64,000 nucleotides of DNA from Neisseria lisongii (GCF_028463985.1 NZ_CP116766.1:1054001-1118000), one strand, 5' to 3'. Shown: positions 25,757 through 35,599, numbered from the stretch's first letter. Notes: generated from the sequence alone by a model not told the origin. Numbers and translations: made by a program.

Positions 25757-25997
25757 GGTTCTCTCCTCGCATACAAAAGGGTTGGAAAAATTAGACTTAT
25801 ATTTCTGCAAATAAAATAATTATCTATTTGATATTAAAAGATAATATGTGAACAAATAATCATTTTGAGTTTTTATACTATCTAACAATACGTTTTTTAG
25901 CAACCGATTTGATGATTTTTTAATCGTTTAAAATCAACATTTTATATTTTTATGCAAAATTCACCTGAATGAGGCCGTCTGAAAACGGGATTTTGCA

Positions 25998-27200
25998 TTA
26001 CCAGCCTGCCGGCAACATGTTCAGTTTGGCGGCAACCGCATACACGGCGCTGGCGGAATACAGCAGGAAAATCAGGCAATACACCAGCGGCGACAGCATC
26101 CAGTCGGGGCAACGCCATTGCGGTTGGATTTCACCGTTTGCCCGTGCGCCTTTGATAATCAGAAACGGAACGATGCTCAACACCACGCCGCTGAATACGC
26201 CGGCAAAATACAGTGCATCCACAAATCCCACCATGCCGCTGTACGCCAGCACGAAAGGCGGCAAAGAAACAATCGCTACGGCAAGGAAACGGGCTTTTTT
26301 ATTGTCGTCTACCGGCAAGCTGAAGCGGTCGGCGATATTGGTCAGGAAGCTGCCGCCGATACCCCAGTAGGAAGTCAGCATGGCAAACAGGGCAAAACCG
26401 TTGGCGGTGAAAAATGCCCAACTGCCCAAAGCCTGTCCCCATGCGATGGTGGCGACTTCGGTAATATTGTCCAAGCCGTTGAGCGAAATCACCGACAGCG
26501 GCACCAAGGCAATCAAGACAAACGTACAGGTCATGCCGGTAATAATCGCTTTGGGCAACTGTTCGGGCTTGTGCGCCAAGCCGCGCGCCATTTCAGGCAC
26601 GATATATTGTGCGCAATAGATAAACACCACCAGATTGAACACCGGCACCATATATGCCCAACTGCCGTCCAGTAAATGTTCGAAATTGGTTTGCGGGAAC
26701 AGCAGCGTTGCGCCCACCAACACCAGCAGCATTGCCACCATCAATGCAGTAATCACTTTTTCGCTGCGGCCTAAGGCTTTCAGACCCAAGCCCAACACCA
26801 GCGCTGCCGGAATAAAAAACAGAATGCTGCCCAAGCCTTTATCGATACCGAACAGGGAATTCATCAGCCTGCCGCTGCCGCCCATGTAGGCAACCAGTGC
26901 GCCCAGCGCATTGACCGTTACCGAAGCAAACATCAGCCACGAACCCCATTTGCCGACATAGCGTTTGGCCAAACCGCTCAACTGCTCGTGTTGGCGGGTA
27001 CGCAGCGTGGCTTCGGCGACATAAAGCATGGTAATCGTGGTAATCACGCCGACCACCACCAGCCAGAACAGCAGCGGTAAATAACCCGCTTTGCGTGCCG
27101 CATACGACACCGACAAAATCCCCGCACCGATATTGGTGCCGATAATCATCGCCACTCCTTCGGTAAAGGTAATCTTTTCAGCTTTCAGAACATCAGACAT
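25998..27200 (-). CDS. amino-acid permease of the Trp/Tyr-permease (HAAAP) type
   Basis: A 400-residue protein with 11 predicted membrane helices. The start of helix 1, AMIIGTNIGAGILSVSYAARKAGYLP, is the signature of the hydroxy/aromatic amino acid permease family (TyrP, Mtr, TdcC). Substrate is not deducible; the position between two dehydrogenases for GABA and aminobutyraldehyde suggests GABA or a related amine or amino acid. It has its own spacers of 240 and 212 bases on either side and may be transcribed alone. Confidence 0.8.
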   Translation of the reverse strand: MSDVLKAEKITFTEGVAMIIGTNIGAGILSVSYAARKAGYLPLLFWLVVVGVITTITMLYVAEATLRTRQHEQLSGLAKRYVGKWGSWLMFASVTVNALGALVAYMGGSGRLMNSLFGIDKGLGSILFFIPAALVLGLGLKALGRSEKVITALMVAMLLVLVGATLLFPQTNFEHLLDGSWAYMVPVFNLVVFIYCAQYIVPEMARGLAHKPEQLPKAIITGMTCTFVLIALVPLSVISLNGLDNITEVATIAWGQALGSWAFFTANGFALFAMLTSYWGIGGSFLTNIADRFSLPVDDNKKARFLAVAIVSLPPFVLAYSGMVGFVDALYFAGVFSGVVLSIVPFLIIKGARANGEIQPQWRCPDWMLSPLVYCLIFLLYSASAVYAVAAKLNMLPAGW

Positions 27201-27412
27201 CTGTATCTCCCTTAGACTTGCTGATATCTTTCATTAAAAAACTGTGCTTTCGGGTCTGGTTTATTGTTTTCCGAATCACCCGAATGCCCACAATAGATTT
27301 CAGTTTACAAAATGCCGTTTTCAGACGGCCTCACTTTGTTTATCCACCAAAGTGAATTGATAATAGAAGTCGGGCAACCTGTTTGAGCAAACTGCCCGAC
27401 CATCAGGCAACA

Positions 27413-28846
27413 TCAACCGACATCGACACACATATATTTGATTTCCAAATATTCTTCGATGCCGTAACGGCTGCCTTCACGACCCAAACCGCTGGACTTA
27501 ATGCCGCCGAACGGAGCCGCTTCATTGCTGATTAAGCCTGTGTTTACGCCGACCATGCCGTATTCTAAGGCTTCGCCGACACGCCATTGACGGGCGGTAT
27601 CTGCGGTGAAGAAATACGCTGCCAGACCGAATTCGGTATCGTTGGCTTGGCGTACCACATCCGCTTCATCTTCAAAACGGAACACCGGACACAGCGGGCC
27701 GAAGGTTTCTTCTTTCGCCACTGCCATTTCAGAGGTAACGTTTTTCAATACGGTCGGCTCGAAAAACGAACCGCCCAAATCGCTGCGTTTGCCGCCGGTC
27801 AGACAGCTTGCGCCTTTGCCCAAAGCATCGGCAATGTGCTGCTCGACTTTTGCCACGGCTTTTTCGTCAATCAGCGGGCCTTGCTGTACGCCGTTTTCCA
27901 AGCCGTTGCCCAGTTTCAGTTGCGCCGCTTTTTCGGCAACTTTGGCGCAAAAATCATCGTAAACCGCCGCATGGGCATACACACGGTTGGTGCAGACGCA
28001 GGTTTGACCGCTGTTGCGGAATTTGCTTGCCAGCAAGCCTTCTGCCGCTTTGTCCAAATCCGCATCGTCAAACACGATAAACGGTGCATTGCCGCCCAAT
28101 TCCAAGCTCAGTTTTTTGATTTGACCTGAAGATTGGCGGAAAATTTCTGCGCCGACTTCGGTCGAACCAGTAAAGCTGATTTTGCGGACAATCGGATTGT
28201 GGGCAAAGGTTTCGCTGATTTGCGCCGCTTTGCCGCTGACAATCGGCATCAAATCCTGCGGCACGCCTGCCTGATACGCCAAATTCGCCAAAGCATAGGC
28301 GGTCAGCGGCGTTTGCGAAGCGGGTTTGACCAACATGGCGCAACCTGCCGCCAATGCGGGGGCGGCTTTGCGGGTAATCATCGCCGCCGGGAAATTCCAC
28401 GGTGTGATGGCGGCGGTTACGCCGACCGGCTGTTTGATAACCAATAATTTCTGCGTCGGCTTAACCGAAGTCAGAATATCGCCATCGATGCGGCGGGCTT
28501 CTTCGGCAAACCAGCGGATAAAGCTGGCGGCATAATCCATTTCGCCGCGGGATTCGGTCAGGCTTTTGCCCTGCTCCATCGTCATCAGGCGGGCAAGATT
28601 TTCTTTGTGTTCGTGAATAGCACGATACCACGCCCACAAAATATCGGCTCGTTCCAAAGCGGTTTTCTGCCGCCATTGCTGCTGCGCTGCTTCCGCTTGG
28701 CCGATTTTTTGGTTTAACTCATCAACCGAGGTTTTGCGCACATAAGCCAAAATTTCGCCGGTTGCCGGATTATTCACGGCGATGCCGTCTGAAAGCGGAG
28801 TCAGCGAAACATCGGGGTGGTTTAATAAATACTGTACGTTCTGCAT
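27413..28846 (-). CDS. gabD: succinate-semialdehyde dehydrogenase
   Basis: A 477-residue aldehyde dehydrogenase that oxidises succinate semialdehyde to succinate, probably NADP-linked. Motifs are ITPWNFPAAMITRKAAPALAAG (cofactor), LSLELGGNAPFIVFDDADLDKA (catalytic Glu), FRNSGQTCVCTNRVY (catalytic Cys with the second Cys two residues on, typical of GabD), and a C-terminal EAAPFGGIKSSGLGREGS. It lies 99 bases after gabT on the same strand. One DUS lies within the N-terminal coding part (about 28782-28793). Confidence 0.93.
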   Translation of the reverse strand: MQNVQYLLNHPDVSLTPLSDGIAVNNPATGEILAYVRKTSVDELNQKIGQAEAAQQQWRQKTALERADILWAWYRAIHEHKENLARLMTMEQGKSLTESRGEMDYAASFIRWFAEEARRIDGDILTSVKPTQKLLVIKQPVGVTAAITPWNFPAAMITRKAAPALAAGCAMLVKPASQTPLTAYALANLAYQAGVPQDLMPIVSGKAAQISETFAHNPIVRKISFTGSTEVGAEIFRQSSGQIKKLSLELGGNAPFIVFDDADLDKAAEGLLASKFRNSGQTCVCTNRVYAHAAVYDDFCAKVAEKAAQLKLGNGLENGVQQGPLIDEKAVAKVEQHIADALGKGASCLTGGKRSDLGGSFFEPTVLKNVTSEMAVAKEETFGPLCPVFRFEDEADVVRQANDTEFGLAAYFFTADTARQWRVGEALEYGMVGVNTGLISNEAAPFGGIKSSGLGREGSRYGIEEYLEIKYMCVDVG

Positions 28847-28887
28847 ATCGTTTCCAACTGCACTGCATCTTATTGAAAGAATGTGGT

Positions 28888-28926
28888 TTTCAGACGGCCT
28901 TTCATTGCTTGAGGCCGTCTGAAAAT
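28888..28926. terminator. back-to-back DUS pair between gabT and gabD
   Basis: TTTTCAGACGGCC and GGCCGTCTGAAAA can form a hairpin in the 99-base spacer. It may attenuate gabD relative to gabT. Confidence 0.4.
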
Positions 28927-28945
28927 ACGGACTGCCTGCCTGAAA

Positions 28946-30199
28946 TCAGCTTCGGGCGGCTTCCACGCCTTGTTTGATGATTTCCAAGGCACGGTCGAAG
29001 CGTTCGTCTTCAATCGTCAGCGGATACAGGAAGCGGATAACGTTGCCGTGTACGCCGCAGGTAAGCAGCAGCAGATTGTTGGCCATTGCATAGTTTTTCA
29101 CTTTGGCGGCAAATTCGGTGCGCGGATTTTCGTCATCACCGAATTCCACGGCCACCATCGAACCCAAACCGCGGATATCGCTGATTTCCGGTGCATTCAG
29201 ACCTTTCAGGAAGGTGGTCAGGCGTTCGCCCAACTGTTGCGAACGTTGCAGCAGTTTTTCTTCTTCAATTACGTCCAATACTGCCAGCGATGCCGCAACA
29301 CCCAGCGGGTTACCGGCATAAGTACCGCCCAAACCGCCCGGACGTGGTGCGTCCATAATTTCTGCACGGCCCGACACGCCACTCAACACGAAGCCGCCGG
29401 CCATACTTTTCGCCATGGTCATAATGTCTGCCTGAACGTCGTAATGTTCCATTGCAAACAGTTTGCCGGTGCGGGCAAAGCCGGACTGCACTTCGTCGGC
29501 AATCAGCACAATGCCGTGTTCGTCACAAATTGCACGCAGCGCACGCATAAATTCCGGAGGACAAACATTGAAACCGCCTTCGCCCTGTACCGGCTCAAGA
29601 ATAATGGCGGCAACATCGGTCGGTGCAATATCGCTTTTGAAAATGCGTTTAATACTTTTCAGCGCTTCTTCAACGCTGACATCTTGGGTTTTGGAAGGAT
29701 ACAGCGCATGGTACACGCCGGTCGGCATTGCGCCGAAATCGGCGGCATAAGGCTGCACTTTGCCGGTTAGCGCCAACGTCATCAGTGTACGGCCGTGGAA
29801 TGCGCCGCCGAAGGCGATAATGCCGTCCCGTTTGGTATAGGCACGGGCGATTTTTACGGCGTTTTCTACGGCTTCTGCGCCGCTGGAAAAGAATTGGCTT
29901 TTCACTTTGCCGCTAATCGGTACCAAAGCGTTAATCCGTTCTGCCAGTTCGACATAGCTGCCGTAAGGCACAACTTGGAAAGCGGTGTGGCTGAATTTTT
30001 TCAACTGCGCTTCTACCGCCGCCACCACTTTCGGGTGCATATGGCCGGTATTCAGCACGCCGATACCGCCGGCAAAATCGGTAAATTCCCGTCCGTCGGT
30101 GGTTTTGATCACTGCATTTTGTGCAGATTCCGCAAACCAGTCGCACATCACGGCTGCGCCGTTAGGCAGGGCGTTTCTCAGTTTCTCTAATGAATTCAT
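28946..30199 (-). CDS. gabT: 4-aminobutyrate:2-oxoglutarate transaminase
   Basis: A 417-residue class III PLP aminotransferase converting GABA to succinate semialdehyde. Segments: FTDFAGGIGVLNTGHMHPKVV, the PLP-binding FFSSGAEAVENAVKIAR, GGAFHGRT, LIADEVQSGFARTGKLFAMEH, and the Schiff-base lysine in MTMAKSMAGGFVLSG. The ATG at 30199 has AAGGA eight bases upstream; the open frame extends to 30265 but without a site. It is the first gene of the leftward set gabT-gabD and is divergent from an iclR gene. Related 5-aminovalerate or putrescine activity cannot be excluded. Confidence 0.92.
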   Translation of the reverse strand: MNSLEKLRNALPNGAAVMCDWFAESAQNAVIKTTDGREFTDFAGGIGVLNTGHMHPKVVAAVEAQLKKFSHTAFQVVPYGSYVELAERINALVPISGKVKSQFFSSGAEAVENAVKIARAYTKRDGIIAFGGAFHGRTLMTLALTGKVQPYAADFGAMPTGVYHALYPSKTQDVSVEEALKSIKRIFKSDIAPTDVAAIILEPVQGEGGFNVCPPEFMRALRAICDEHGIVLIADEVQSGFARTGKLFAMEHYDVQADIMTMAKSMAGGFVLSGVSGRAEIMDAPRPGGLGGTYAGNPLGVAASLAVLDVIEEEKLLQRSQQLGERLTTFLKGLNAPEISDIRGLGSMVAVEFGDDENPRTEFAAKVKNYAMANNLLLLTCGVHGNVIRFLYPLTIEDERFDRALEIIKQGVEAARS

Positions 30200-30265
30200 T
30201 GTCGTTATCCTTGCAGACTTGGGGGTTGGTCGGGTTTGGCGGAACACTGCTTCCGCACGCCACAT

Positions 30266-30291
30266 TTGTTCAGTATATCGAACAAGTGTTC
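30266..30291. promoter_or_regulatory. candidate operator between gabT and iclR
   Basis: Two overlapping inverted repeats: TTGTTC-N8-GAACAA (30266-30285) and GAACAAGTGTTC (30280-30291). They lie 67 bases from gabT and 62 from the regulator start, where a divergent IclR-type protein would bind. Confidence 0.5.
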
Positions 30292-30352
30292 AAAATAATG
30301 AATTTATCTTAAAATGCCTGACAGCGGCTTGTCAACTGTTTAAAATGTAAAT

Positions 30353-31126
30353 ATGAAAACTGCAACCACCGCCCCCGCACTCGAACGTGCCATCCGTATT
30401 TTAAATTTGCTGACGCAGGCCGGTTCGCCCTTGAGCGGTGCCGACATCGCCAAGCAGCTGGCTCTGCCCCGCAGCAGCGTACACGGCCTGCTGATGCAGC
30501 TTTTGCAGACCGATTTAATCCGCAAAACCGACGAACGCCATTTTGTTTTGGGCGCACACACAATGTATTGGGCCAACGGTTTTTTGGCGCAACAGAATAT
30601 TGTCAATGATTTTCAGACGGCCATCAGCAGGATTCCCGAACTGGATTCCTACACTCTGACCCTGAGTGCCTTGAGCGGCAACCAAGTGGTGTATCTCGCC
30701 TGCCGCAACAGCCAGCAGGCACCGCTGGGCTTTGAGTTCCGCATGGGTATGCAGCTGCCCGCCGTATTTACCGCCACCGGCAAAGTGATGCTCAGCACGC
30801 TGCCGCAGGACGAAATCCTGCAACTGCTGCCCGAGCTGCCGCCGCCCTATACCGAAACCAGCGTCCGCAACCATGAAGAACTGTTTGCCGAACTGGAAAC
30901 CGTCCGCCGCCAAGGTTATGCGGTGGACAACGGCCAACTGCGGCTGGGGATGCACTGCTTCGGCGTGGCGGTAACCGACTATTCCGGCCGTGCCGGTTAC
31001 GGCATCGCCGTCAGCCTGATTGAGCGGGAAGTCAATGAAACCAACCGCAGCCAACTGGTTTCAGGGCTGAAAAAACTGGCGCAGAGCCTGTCGGCTTCTT
31101 TAGGCTCGCTTACCCGCTCCCGCTGA
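30353..31126 (+). CDS. IclR-family transcriptional regulator
   Basis: A 257-residue regulator. The N-terminal winged helix-turn-helix (about 8-70) includes ALERAIRILNLLTQAGSPLSGADIAKQLALPRSSVHGLL. The IclR effector domain follows (about 80-250) with GMQLPAVFTATGKVMLS and the typical QGYAVDNGQLRLGMHCFGVAV. It is divergent from gabT with a shared 153-base promoter region carrying a palindrome, so it probably controls the GABA genes. Effector and sign of control are unknown. A DUS lies inside the gene near 30609. Confidence 0.9.
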   Translation: MKTATTAPALERAIRILNLLTQAGSPLSGADIAKQLALPRSSVHGLLMQLLQTDLIRKTDERHFVLGAHTMYWANGFLAQQNIVNDFQTAISRIPELDSYTLTLSALSGNQVVYLACRNSQQAPLGFEFRMGMQLPAVFTATGKVMLSTLPQDEILQLLPELPPPYTETSVRNHEELFAELETVRRQGYAVDNGQLRLGMHCFGVAVTDYSGRAGYGIAVSLIEREVNETNRSQLVSGLKKLAQSLSASLGSLTRSR

Positions 31127-31132
31127 ACCGCT

Positions 31133-31184
31133 AAGGCCGTCTGAAAATGCTTTTTCCTGCAAAACGGCATTTTCAGACGGCCTT
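31133..31184. terminator. inverted DUS pair terminator
   Basis: AAGGCCGTCTGAAAATGC and its inverse immediately after the iclR gene. Confidence 0.85.
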
Positions 31185-31363
31185 AACCGTAAACATCTGC
31201 CGCCCCGTAAACGGTTTCAGCAAAATATATGCTTCATTTTTGCGTATTTTGCGATATTGAATGCCGCCATAAAAACCTGTTTGACAAACAGCATAAACCG
31301 CCTTCCCTTGCGCCATAATCTGTTAAAATTCCCTCTTTCCGTTTGACCGCATTCCGATTCCCG

Positions 31364-34300
31364 ATGATGAACTATCCGCTTCCCAAAGCAGGCGAAAAAG
31401 CCCGCTGGCTCAATCTTTCCACCGGTTCGCTGCCTTTGGCGCTGGCACGCAGCCTGCCGCCGAAAACGCTGAAAGTGGTGCTGACGCAGGATGCCGAACA
31501 GGCTTTGCGGCTGCAAACGGCGTGGCATTTTTTCCGGCCGCATGATACGGCGGTGTTTCTGCCGGACTGGGAAACGCTGCCTTACGAGCGTTTTTCGCCG
31601 CATCAGGATTTGGTGTCCGACCGCTTGGCGGCTTTGTGGCAAATCAAAAGCCGATCGGCGGATATTGTGTTTGTGCCGGTGGCAACCGCCATGCAGAAGC
31701 TTGCTCCGGCGGCTTTTTTGGGCGGACGGACATTCTGGCTCAAAAGCGGCCAGCGTTTGGATCTGGGCAAACTGAAAAGCGATTTGGCGGCGGCGGGATA
31801 CCAATATGTGTCCAACGTAGTAGCGGGCGGCGAATTTGCCGTCAGGGGCGGTATTATCGATCTGTTTCCGATGGGTAGCGATGTGCCTTACCGCTTGGAT
31901 TTGTTTGACGATGAAATCGACAGCATTAAGATTTTCGACCCCGATTCGCAGCGCACGGTTGCGCCGGTTTCGGAAATCCGTCTGTTGCCCGCCCACGAAT
32001 TTCCGACCGATTCGGAAGCACAGAAAATCTTCCGTAGCCGTTTTCGGGAAACGGTCAGCGGCGACTACAACGCCGCCACTGTTTATCGGGCGGTCAGCAA
32101 CGGGCATTTCGGGGCGGGCGTGGAATATTATTTGCCGCTGTTTTTTGAAAACGGCTTGGATACGCTGTTTGACTATATCGGCGATGAAGCGCTGGTGGTC
32201 TGTTTGGGCGACGTTCACGCCGAAGCCGCCCGTTTTCAGGGCGATGTCAAAACCCGTTATCAAATGGCGCAGGGCGACGAAACCTACCCGCCTTTGCTTC
32301 CACAGCATTTATATCTCACTTCCGACCAGTTTGCAGGCCGTCTGAAAAACTATCCTCAGGTGTGGCCCGATGTATCCGGCAACGATCACACCCTACCCGA
32401 TGTCGCTGTCAACCGCCAAGCCGAGCAGCCCTTGCAGGCATTATTGGATTTTCAGACGGCCTTTGACGGGCGGGTTTTATTGTGTGCCGAAAGTTTGGGA
32501 CGGCGTGAAACCATGCTCGGCTTTATGCAGCAAAACGGCATCAAACCGAAAACCGTCGGCGACTGGCAGGGCTTTTTGTCGGCACACGACAAGCTGATGC
32601 TGACCGTTGCGCCACTGGCTCACGGCTTCCAACTTCCCGAACAAAACCTCGCCGTCATTACCGAATCCGACCTTTACCAATATGTCGCCCGTGCCAAAAA
32701 CCACCGCCGCCGCAAACATTCAGCGGTTTCAGACGGCCTGTTGCGGGATTTGGCGGAAATCAACATCGGCGATCCGGTGGTACACGAAGAACACGGTATC
32801 GGCCGCTATATGGGGCTGACCACCATGGATTTGGGCGGCGAAACCGCCGAAATGATGCTGCTCGAATACGCCGGCGAAGCCCAGCTTTATGTACCGGTGG
32901 CAAGCCTGCACTTAATCAGCCGCTATTCGGGGCAGGCTCATGAAAATGTGCAGCTGCACAAATTAGGCACGGCAGCATGGAACAAAGCCAAACGCAAAGC
33001 CGCCGAAAAAGCCCGGGACACCGCCGCCGAACTGCTCAACCTTTACGCCCAACGTGCCGCCCAAAGCGGACATCAGTTCGAATTAAACGAATTGGACTAT
33101 CAGGCATTTGCCGCCGGTTTCGGCTATGAAGAAACCGAAGATCAGGCAGCAGCGATTGCCGCCACCATCAAAGATTTGACGCAGTCCAAACCGATGGACC
33201 GCCTGATTTGCGGCGATGTCGGCTTCGGCAAAACCGAAGTCGCCCTGCGGGCAGCATTTGTCGCCGTGATGGGCGGCAGACAGGTCGCCGTGTTGGCACC
33301 GACCACGCTTCTGGTCGAGCAGCACGCCCAACAGTTTGCCGACCGCTTCGCCGATTTTCCGGTCAAAGTTGCCGCCCTGTCCCGCTTCAACAGCAGCAAA
33401 GAAACCAAAGCTGCACTCGCCGGCATGGCAGACGGCACGGTCGATATCGTGATTGGCACCCACAAACTGGTTCAGGACGATATTCACTTTAAAAACTTAG
33501 GCTTAGTAATTATTGACGAAGAACACCGTTTCGGCGTACGCCAAAAAGAACAGCTCAAACGCCTGCGTGCCAATGTCGATATCCTCACCATGACCGCCAC
33601 GCCGATTCCCCGCACCCTGAGCATGGCCTTGGAAGGCCTGCGGGATTTCTCGCTGATTGCCACCGCCCCAAGCCGCCGCCTGTCGGTGAAAACCTTTGCC
33701 AAACCCTTCAGCGAAGGCAGCGTGCGCGAAGCCGTATTGCGTGAACTCAAGCGCGGCGGACAAGTATTTTTCCTGCACAATGAAGTGGAAACCATTGAAA
33801 ATATGCGGGAACGCCTCGAAACCCTGCTTCCCGAAGCCCGTATCGGCGTGGCGCACGGCCAGCTTCGGGAACGTGAGCTGGAACAAGTGATGCGGGATTT
33901 TCTACAGCAGCGGTTTAACGTCTTACTCTGTTCCACCATCATCGAAACCGGTATCGACATTCCCAACGCCAACACCATCATCATCAACCGTGCCGACAAA
34001 TTCGGCATTGCCCAGCTCCACCAACTGCGCGGGCGGGTCGGCCGCAGCCACCATCAGGCATACGCCTACCTGCTCACCCCCGAATACATCAGCAAAGATG
34101 CCCAAAAACGCTTGGATGCCGTCGCCGAAGCCGACGAATTGGGTTCGGGCTTCACCCTTGCCATGCAGGATTTGGAAATCCGGGGCGCAGGCGAAATTCT
34201 CGGCGAGGGTCAGAGCGGCGAAATGATACAGGTCGGCTTCACGCTCTACACCGAAATGCTCAAACAGGCAGTCCGAGACTTGAAAAAAGGCCGCCAGCCC

Positions 34301-34777
34301 GATTTAGATGCTCCTTTGGGCGTAACCACCGAAATCAAACTGCACAGCCCAGCACTGCTTCCCGAAGACTATTGCCCCGATATTCACGAACGCTTGGTAC
34401 TCTACAAACGGCTCGCCACCTGCGAAACACCACAACAGATTCACGCCGTACACGAAGAATTGGTCGATCGTTTCGGCCTACCCGCCCAAGCCGTAACCAC
34501 CCTGCTCGAAAGCCACCATCTGCGGATTCAGGCCAAAGCCCTCGGCATCACCGCCATTGATGCCACCGCCGAAGCCCTTACCCTGACCTTCGGCAGCCAA
34601 AACCGCATTGATCCGGCCGACCTCATTATGCTGATTCAGACCGACAAACAATACCGCCTCGCCGGTGCCGACAAACTGCGTTTCAGTGCCGAAATGGAGA
34701 ACATCGACACCCGAATCCGCACTGTCAAACAAGTATTGAAAACCCTGCAAAGCAAAGCGGCTACGGAGAAAGCGTAA
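31364..34777 (+). CDS. mfd: transcription-repair coupling factor Mfd
   Basis: A 1137-residue ATPase that removes RNA polymerase stalled at lesions and recruits UvrA. The N-terminal UvrB-like domains (1-330) include LPDWETLPYERFSPHQDLVSDRL and GGIIDLFPMGSDVPYRLD. An RNA-polymerase-interacting CarD-like domain follows (about 470-540, GDPVVHEEHGIGRYMGL). The RecG-like helicase has Walker A CGDVGFGKTEVALRAA, DEEH box IIDEEHRFGVRQKE, TATPIPRTL and a C-terminal RGRVGRSHHQAYAYLL. The TRCF domain closes the protein (from about 1000). Two adjacent ATGs (31364, 31367) are possible. Three DUS cores lie within the first half of the gene. Confidence 0.97.
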   Translation: MMNYPLPKAGEKARWLNLSTGSLPLALARSLPPKTLKVVLTQDAEQALRLQTAWHFFRPHDTAVFLPDWETLPYERFSPHQDLVSDRLAALWQIKSRSADIVFVPVATAMQKLAPAAFLGGRTFWLKSGQRLDLGKLKSDLAAAGYQYVSNVVAGGEFAVRGGIIDLFPMGSDVPYRLDLFDDEIDSIKIFDPDSQRTVAPVSEIRLLPAHEFPTDSEAQKIFRSRFRETVSGDYNAATVYRAVSNGHFGAGVEYYLPLFFENGLDTLFDYIGDEALVVCLGDVHAEAARFQGDVKTRYQMAQGDETYPPLLPQHLYLTSDQFAGRLKNYPQVWPDVSGNDHTLPDVAVNRQAEQPLQALLDFQTAFDGRVLLCAESLGRRETMLGFMQQNGIKPKTVGDWQGFLSAHDKLMLTVAPLAHGFQLPEQNLAVITESDLYQYVARAKNHRRRKHSAVSDGLLRDLAEINIGDPVVHEEHGIGRYMGLTTMDLGGETAEMMLLEYAGEAQLYVPVASLHLISRYSGQAHENVQLHKLGTAAWNKAKRKAAEKARDTAAELLNLYAQRAAQSGHQFELNELDYQAFAAGFGYEETEDQAAAIAATIKDLTQSKPMDRLICGDVGFGKTEVALRAAFVAVMGGRQVAVLAPTTLLVEQHAQQFADRFADFPVKVAALSRFNSSKETKAALAGMADGTVDIVIGTHKLVQDDIHFKNLGLVIIDEEHRFGVRQKEQLKRLRANVDILTMTATPIPRTLSMALEGLRDFSLIATAPSRRLSVKTFAKPFSEGSVREAVLRELKRGGQVFFLHNEVETIENMRERLETLLPEARIGVAHGQLRERELEQVMRDFLQQRFNVLLCSTIIETGIDIPNANTIIINRADKFGIAQLHQLRGRVGRSHHQAYAYLLTPEYISKDAQKRLDAVAEADELGSGFTLAMQDLEIRGAGEILGEGQSGEMIQVGFTLYTEMLKQAVRDLKKGRQPDLDAPLGVTTEIKLHSPALLPEDYCPDIHERLVLYKRLATCETPQQIHAVHEELVDRFGLPAQAVTTLLESHHLRIQAKALGITAIDATAEALTLTFGSQNRIDPADLIMLIQTDKQYRLAGADKLRFSAEMENIDTRIRTVKQVLKTLQSKAATEKA

Positions 34778-34792
34778 AGTACAACAGCAAAC

Positions 34793-34846
34793 AGGCCGTC
34801 TGAAAATCAAGTTTCGATACTGCGAAATCCGATTTTCAGACGGCCT
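34793..34846. terminator. inverted DUS pair terminator
   Basis: AGGCCGTCTGAAAATC and its inverse 15 bases after mfd. Confidence 0.85.
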
Positions 34847-34856
34847 ATTGAGACTA

Positions 34857-34890
34857 AATATAAAGTGAATAAATCCCAAAGCAATACCAA
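34857..34890. repeat. half Correia-like end
   Basis: ATATAAAGTGAATAAATCCC then AAAGCAATACC matches the left end of the element at 21937. No right end follows; the next 130 bases are simply AT-rich. Confidence 0.5.
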
Positions 34891-35001
34891 AACAGTCATC
34901 AATCACAGCAAAACTCTGCTATTTTCTCAAAATTCAAAACAAATCAAAAAATTTTAAAATTTAATTACTATTAAAATCATAAGTTTAGAAATTTTATATT
35001 A

Positions 35002-35020
35002 AATAATAACAATTATCATT
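35002..35020. promoter_or_regulatory. candidate Fur box
   Basis: AATAATAACAATTATCATT matches 13 of 19 positions of GATAATGATAATCATTATC and lies 72 bases before the start of the HugZ-like gene. Confidence 0.5.
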
Positions 35021-35091
35021 TGTATTTTTTCAAATTATCGGCCATAATGCACCACATCAGCAAACGACACACAGAAACGAAGGGAGACGAT

Positions 35092-35568
35092 ATGCCGGAA
35101 AATATTTTCAAGCAGGTTGCTCTCGATATTCTGAGGCTGCACCAGCAAACGACTTATTCCCTGCTGGCTACCCGTTTCTGTGATGAGTGCGAAGTACACG
35201 ATGCTGCGTATATTACGTTAAACGGCCGTTATTATGTTTGGTTGCCGTGTACGCCCGCCGGAGAAAACGACACCGGGATTCTGCTGATTGAAGACGAGCG
35301 CTTACAAGCCCGTTTGAGCTGGGTGGGGCAAACCCGCCCGCTGCACCAAAAAGATTCGCTGTACCGCCGCATTATGTCTGCTCTGCAAAGACGGATGCGG
35401 CATACAAAAGAGATGTTGAAAGCCGCTGATGCCTGTCTGTTGGAAGTGATTCCCCAACATGGCCGGCTCACCACCGGCACTAAGGATTTGTCGCTGTCGC
35501 CCAATGATTTGGTTAAGGCGCTTTATCCGGCAGCCCATCAATTTCATTCAGGAGCGTATGCTTTGTAA
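35092..35568 (+). CDS. putative HugZ-like heme utilisation / PNPOx-fold protein
   Basis: A 158-residue protein. The order of segments (LLATRFCDECEVHDAAYITLNGRYYVWLPC, then GILLIEDERLQARLSWVGQTRPLHQK, RRMRHTKEMLKAADACLLEVIPQHGRLTTG) resembles the split-barrel of HugZ/HutZ proteins, which bind or degrade heme, but the match is loose. The ATG at 35092 follows GGGAGA; earlier in-frame TTG/ATG codons lack a site. The upstream Fur-like box supports iron-regulated expression. A strong intrinsic terminator follows. If not HugZ-like, it remains an uncharacterised iron-regulated protein. Confidence 0.5.
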   Translation: MPENIFKQVALDILRLHQQTTYSLLATRFCDECEVHDAAYITLNGRYYVWLPCTPAGENDTGILLIEDERLQARLSWVGQTRPLHQKDSLYRRIMSALQRRMRHTKEMLKAADACLLEVIPQHGRLTTGTKDLSLSPNDLVKALYPAAHQFHSGAYAL

Positions 35569-35599
35569 ACAGTTTTGGTAGTGGTTTGTGTTCCTTTTG

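Noticed and set aside
34891..35001. AT-rich leader as a possible RNA gene or thermosensor
   Set aside because: I could see no stable paired structure or consensus beyond the Fur-like box.
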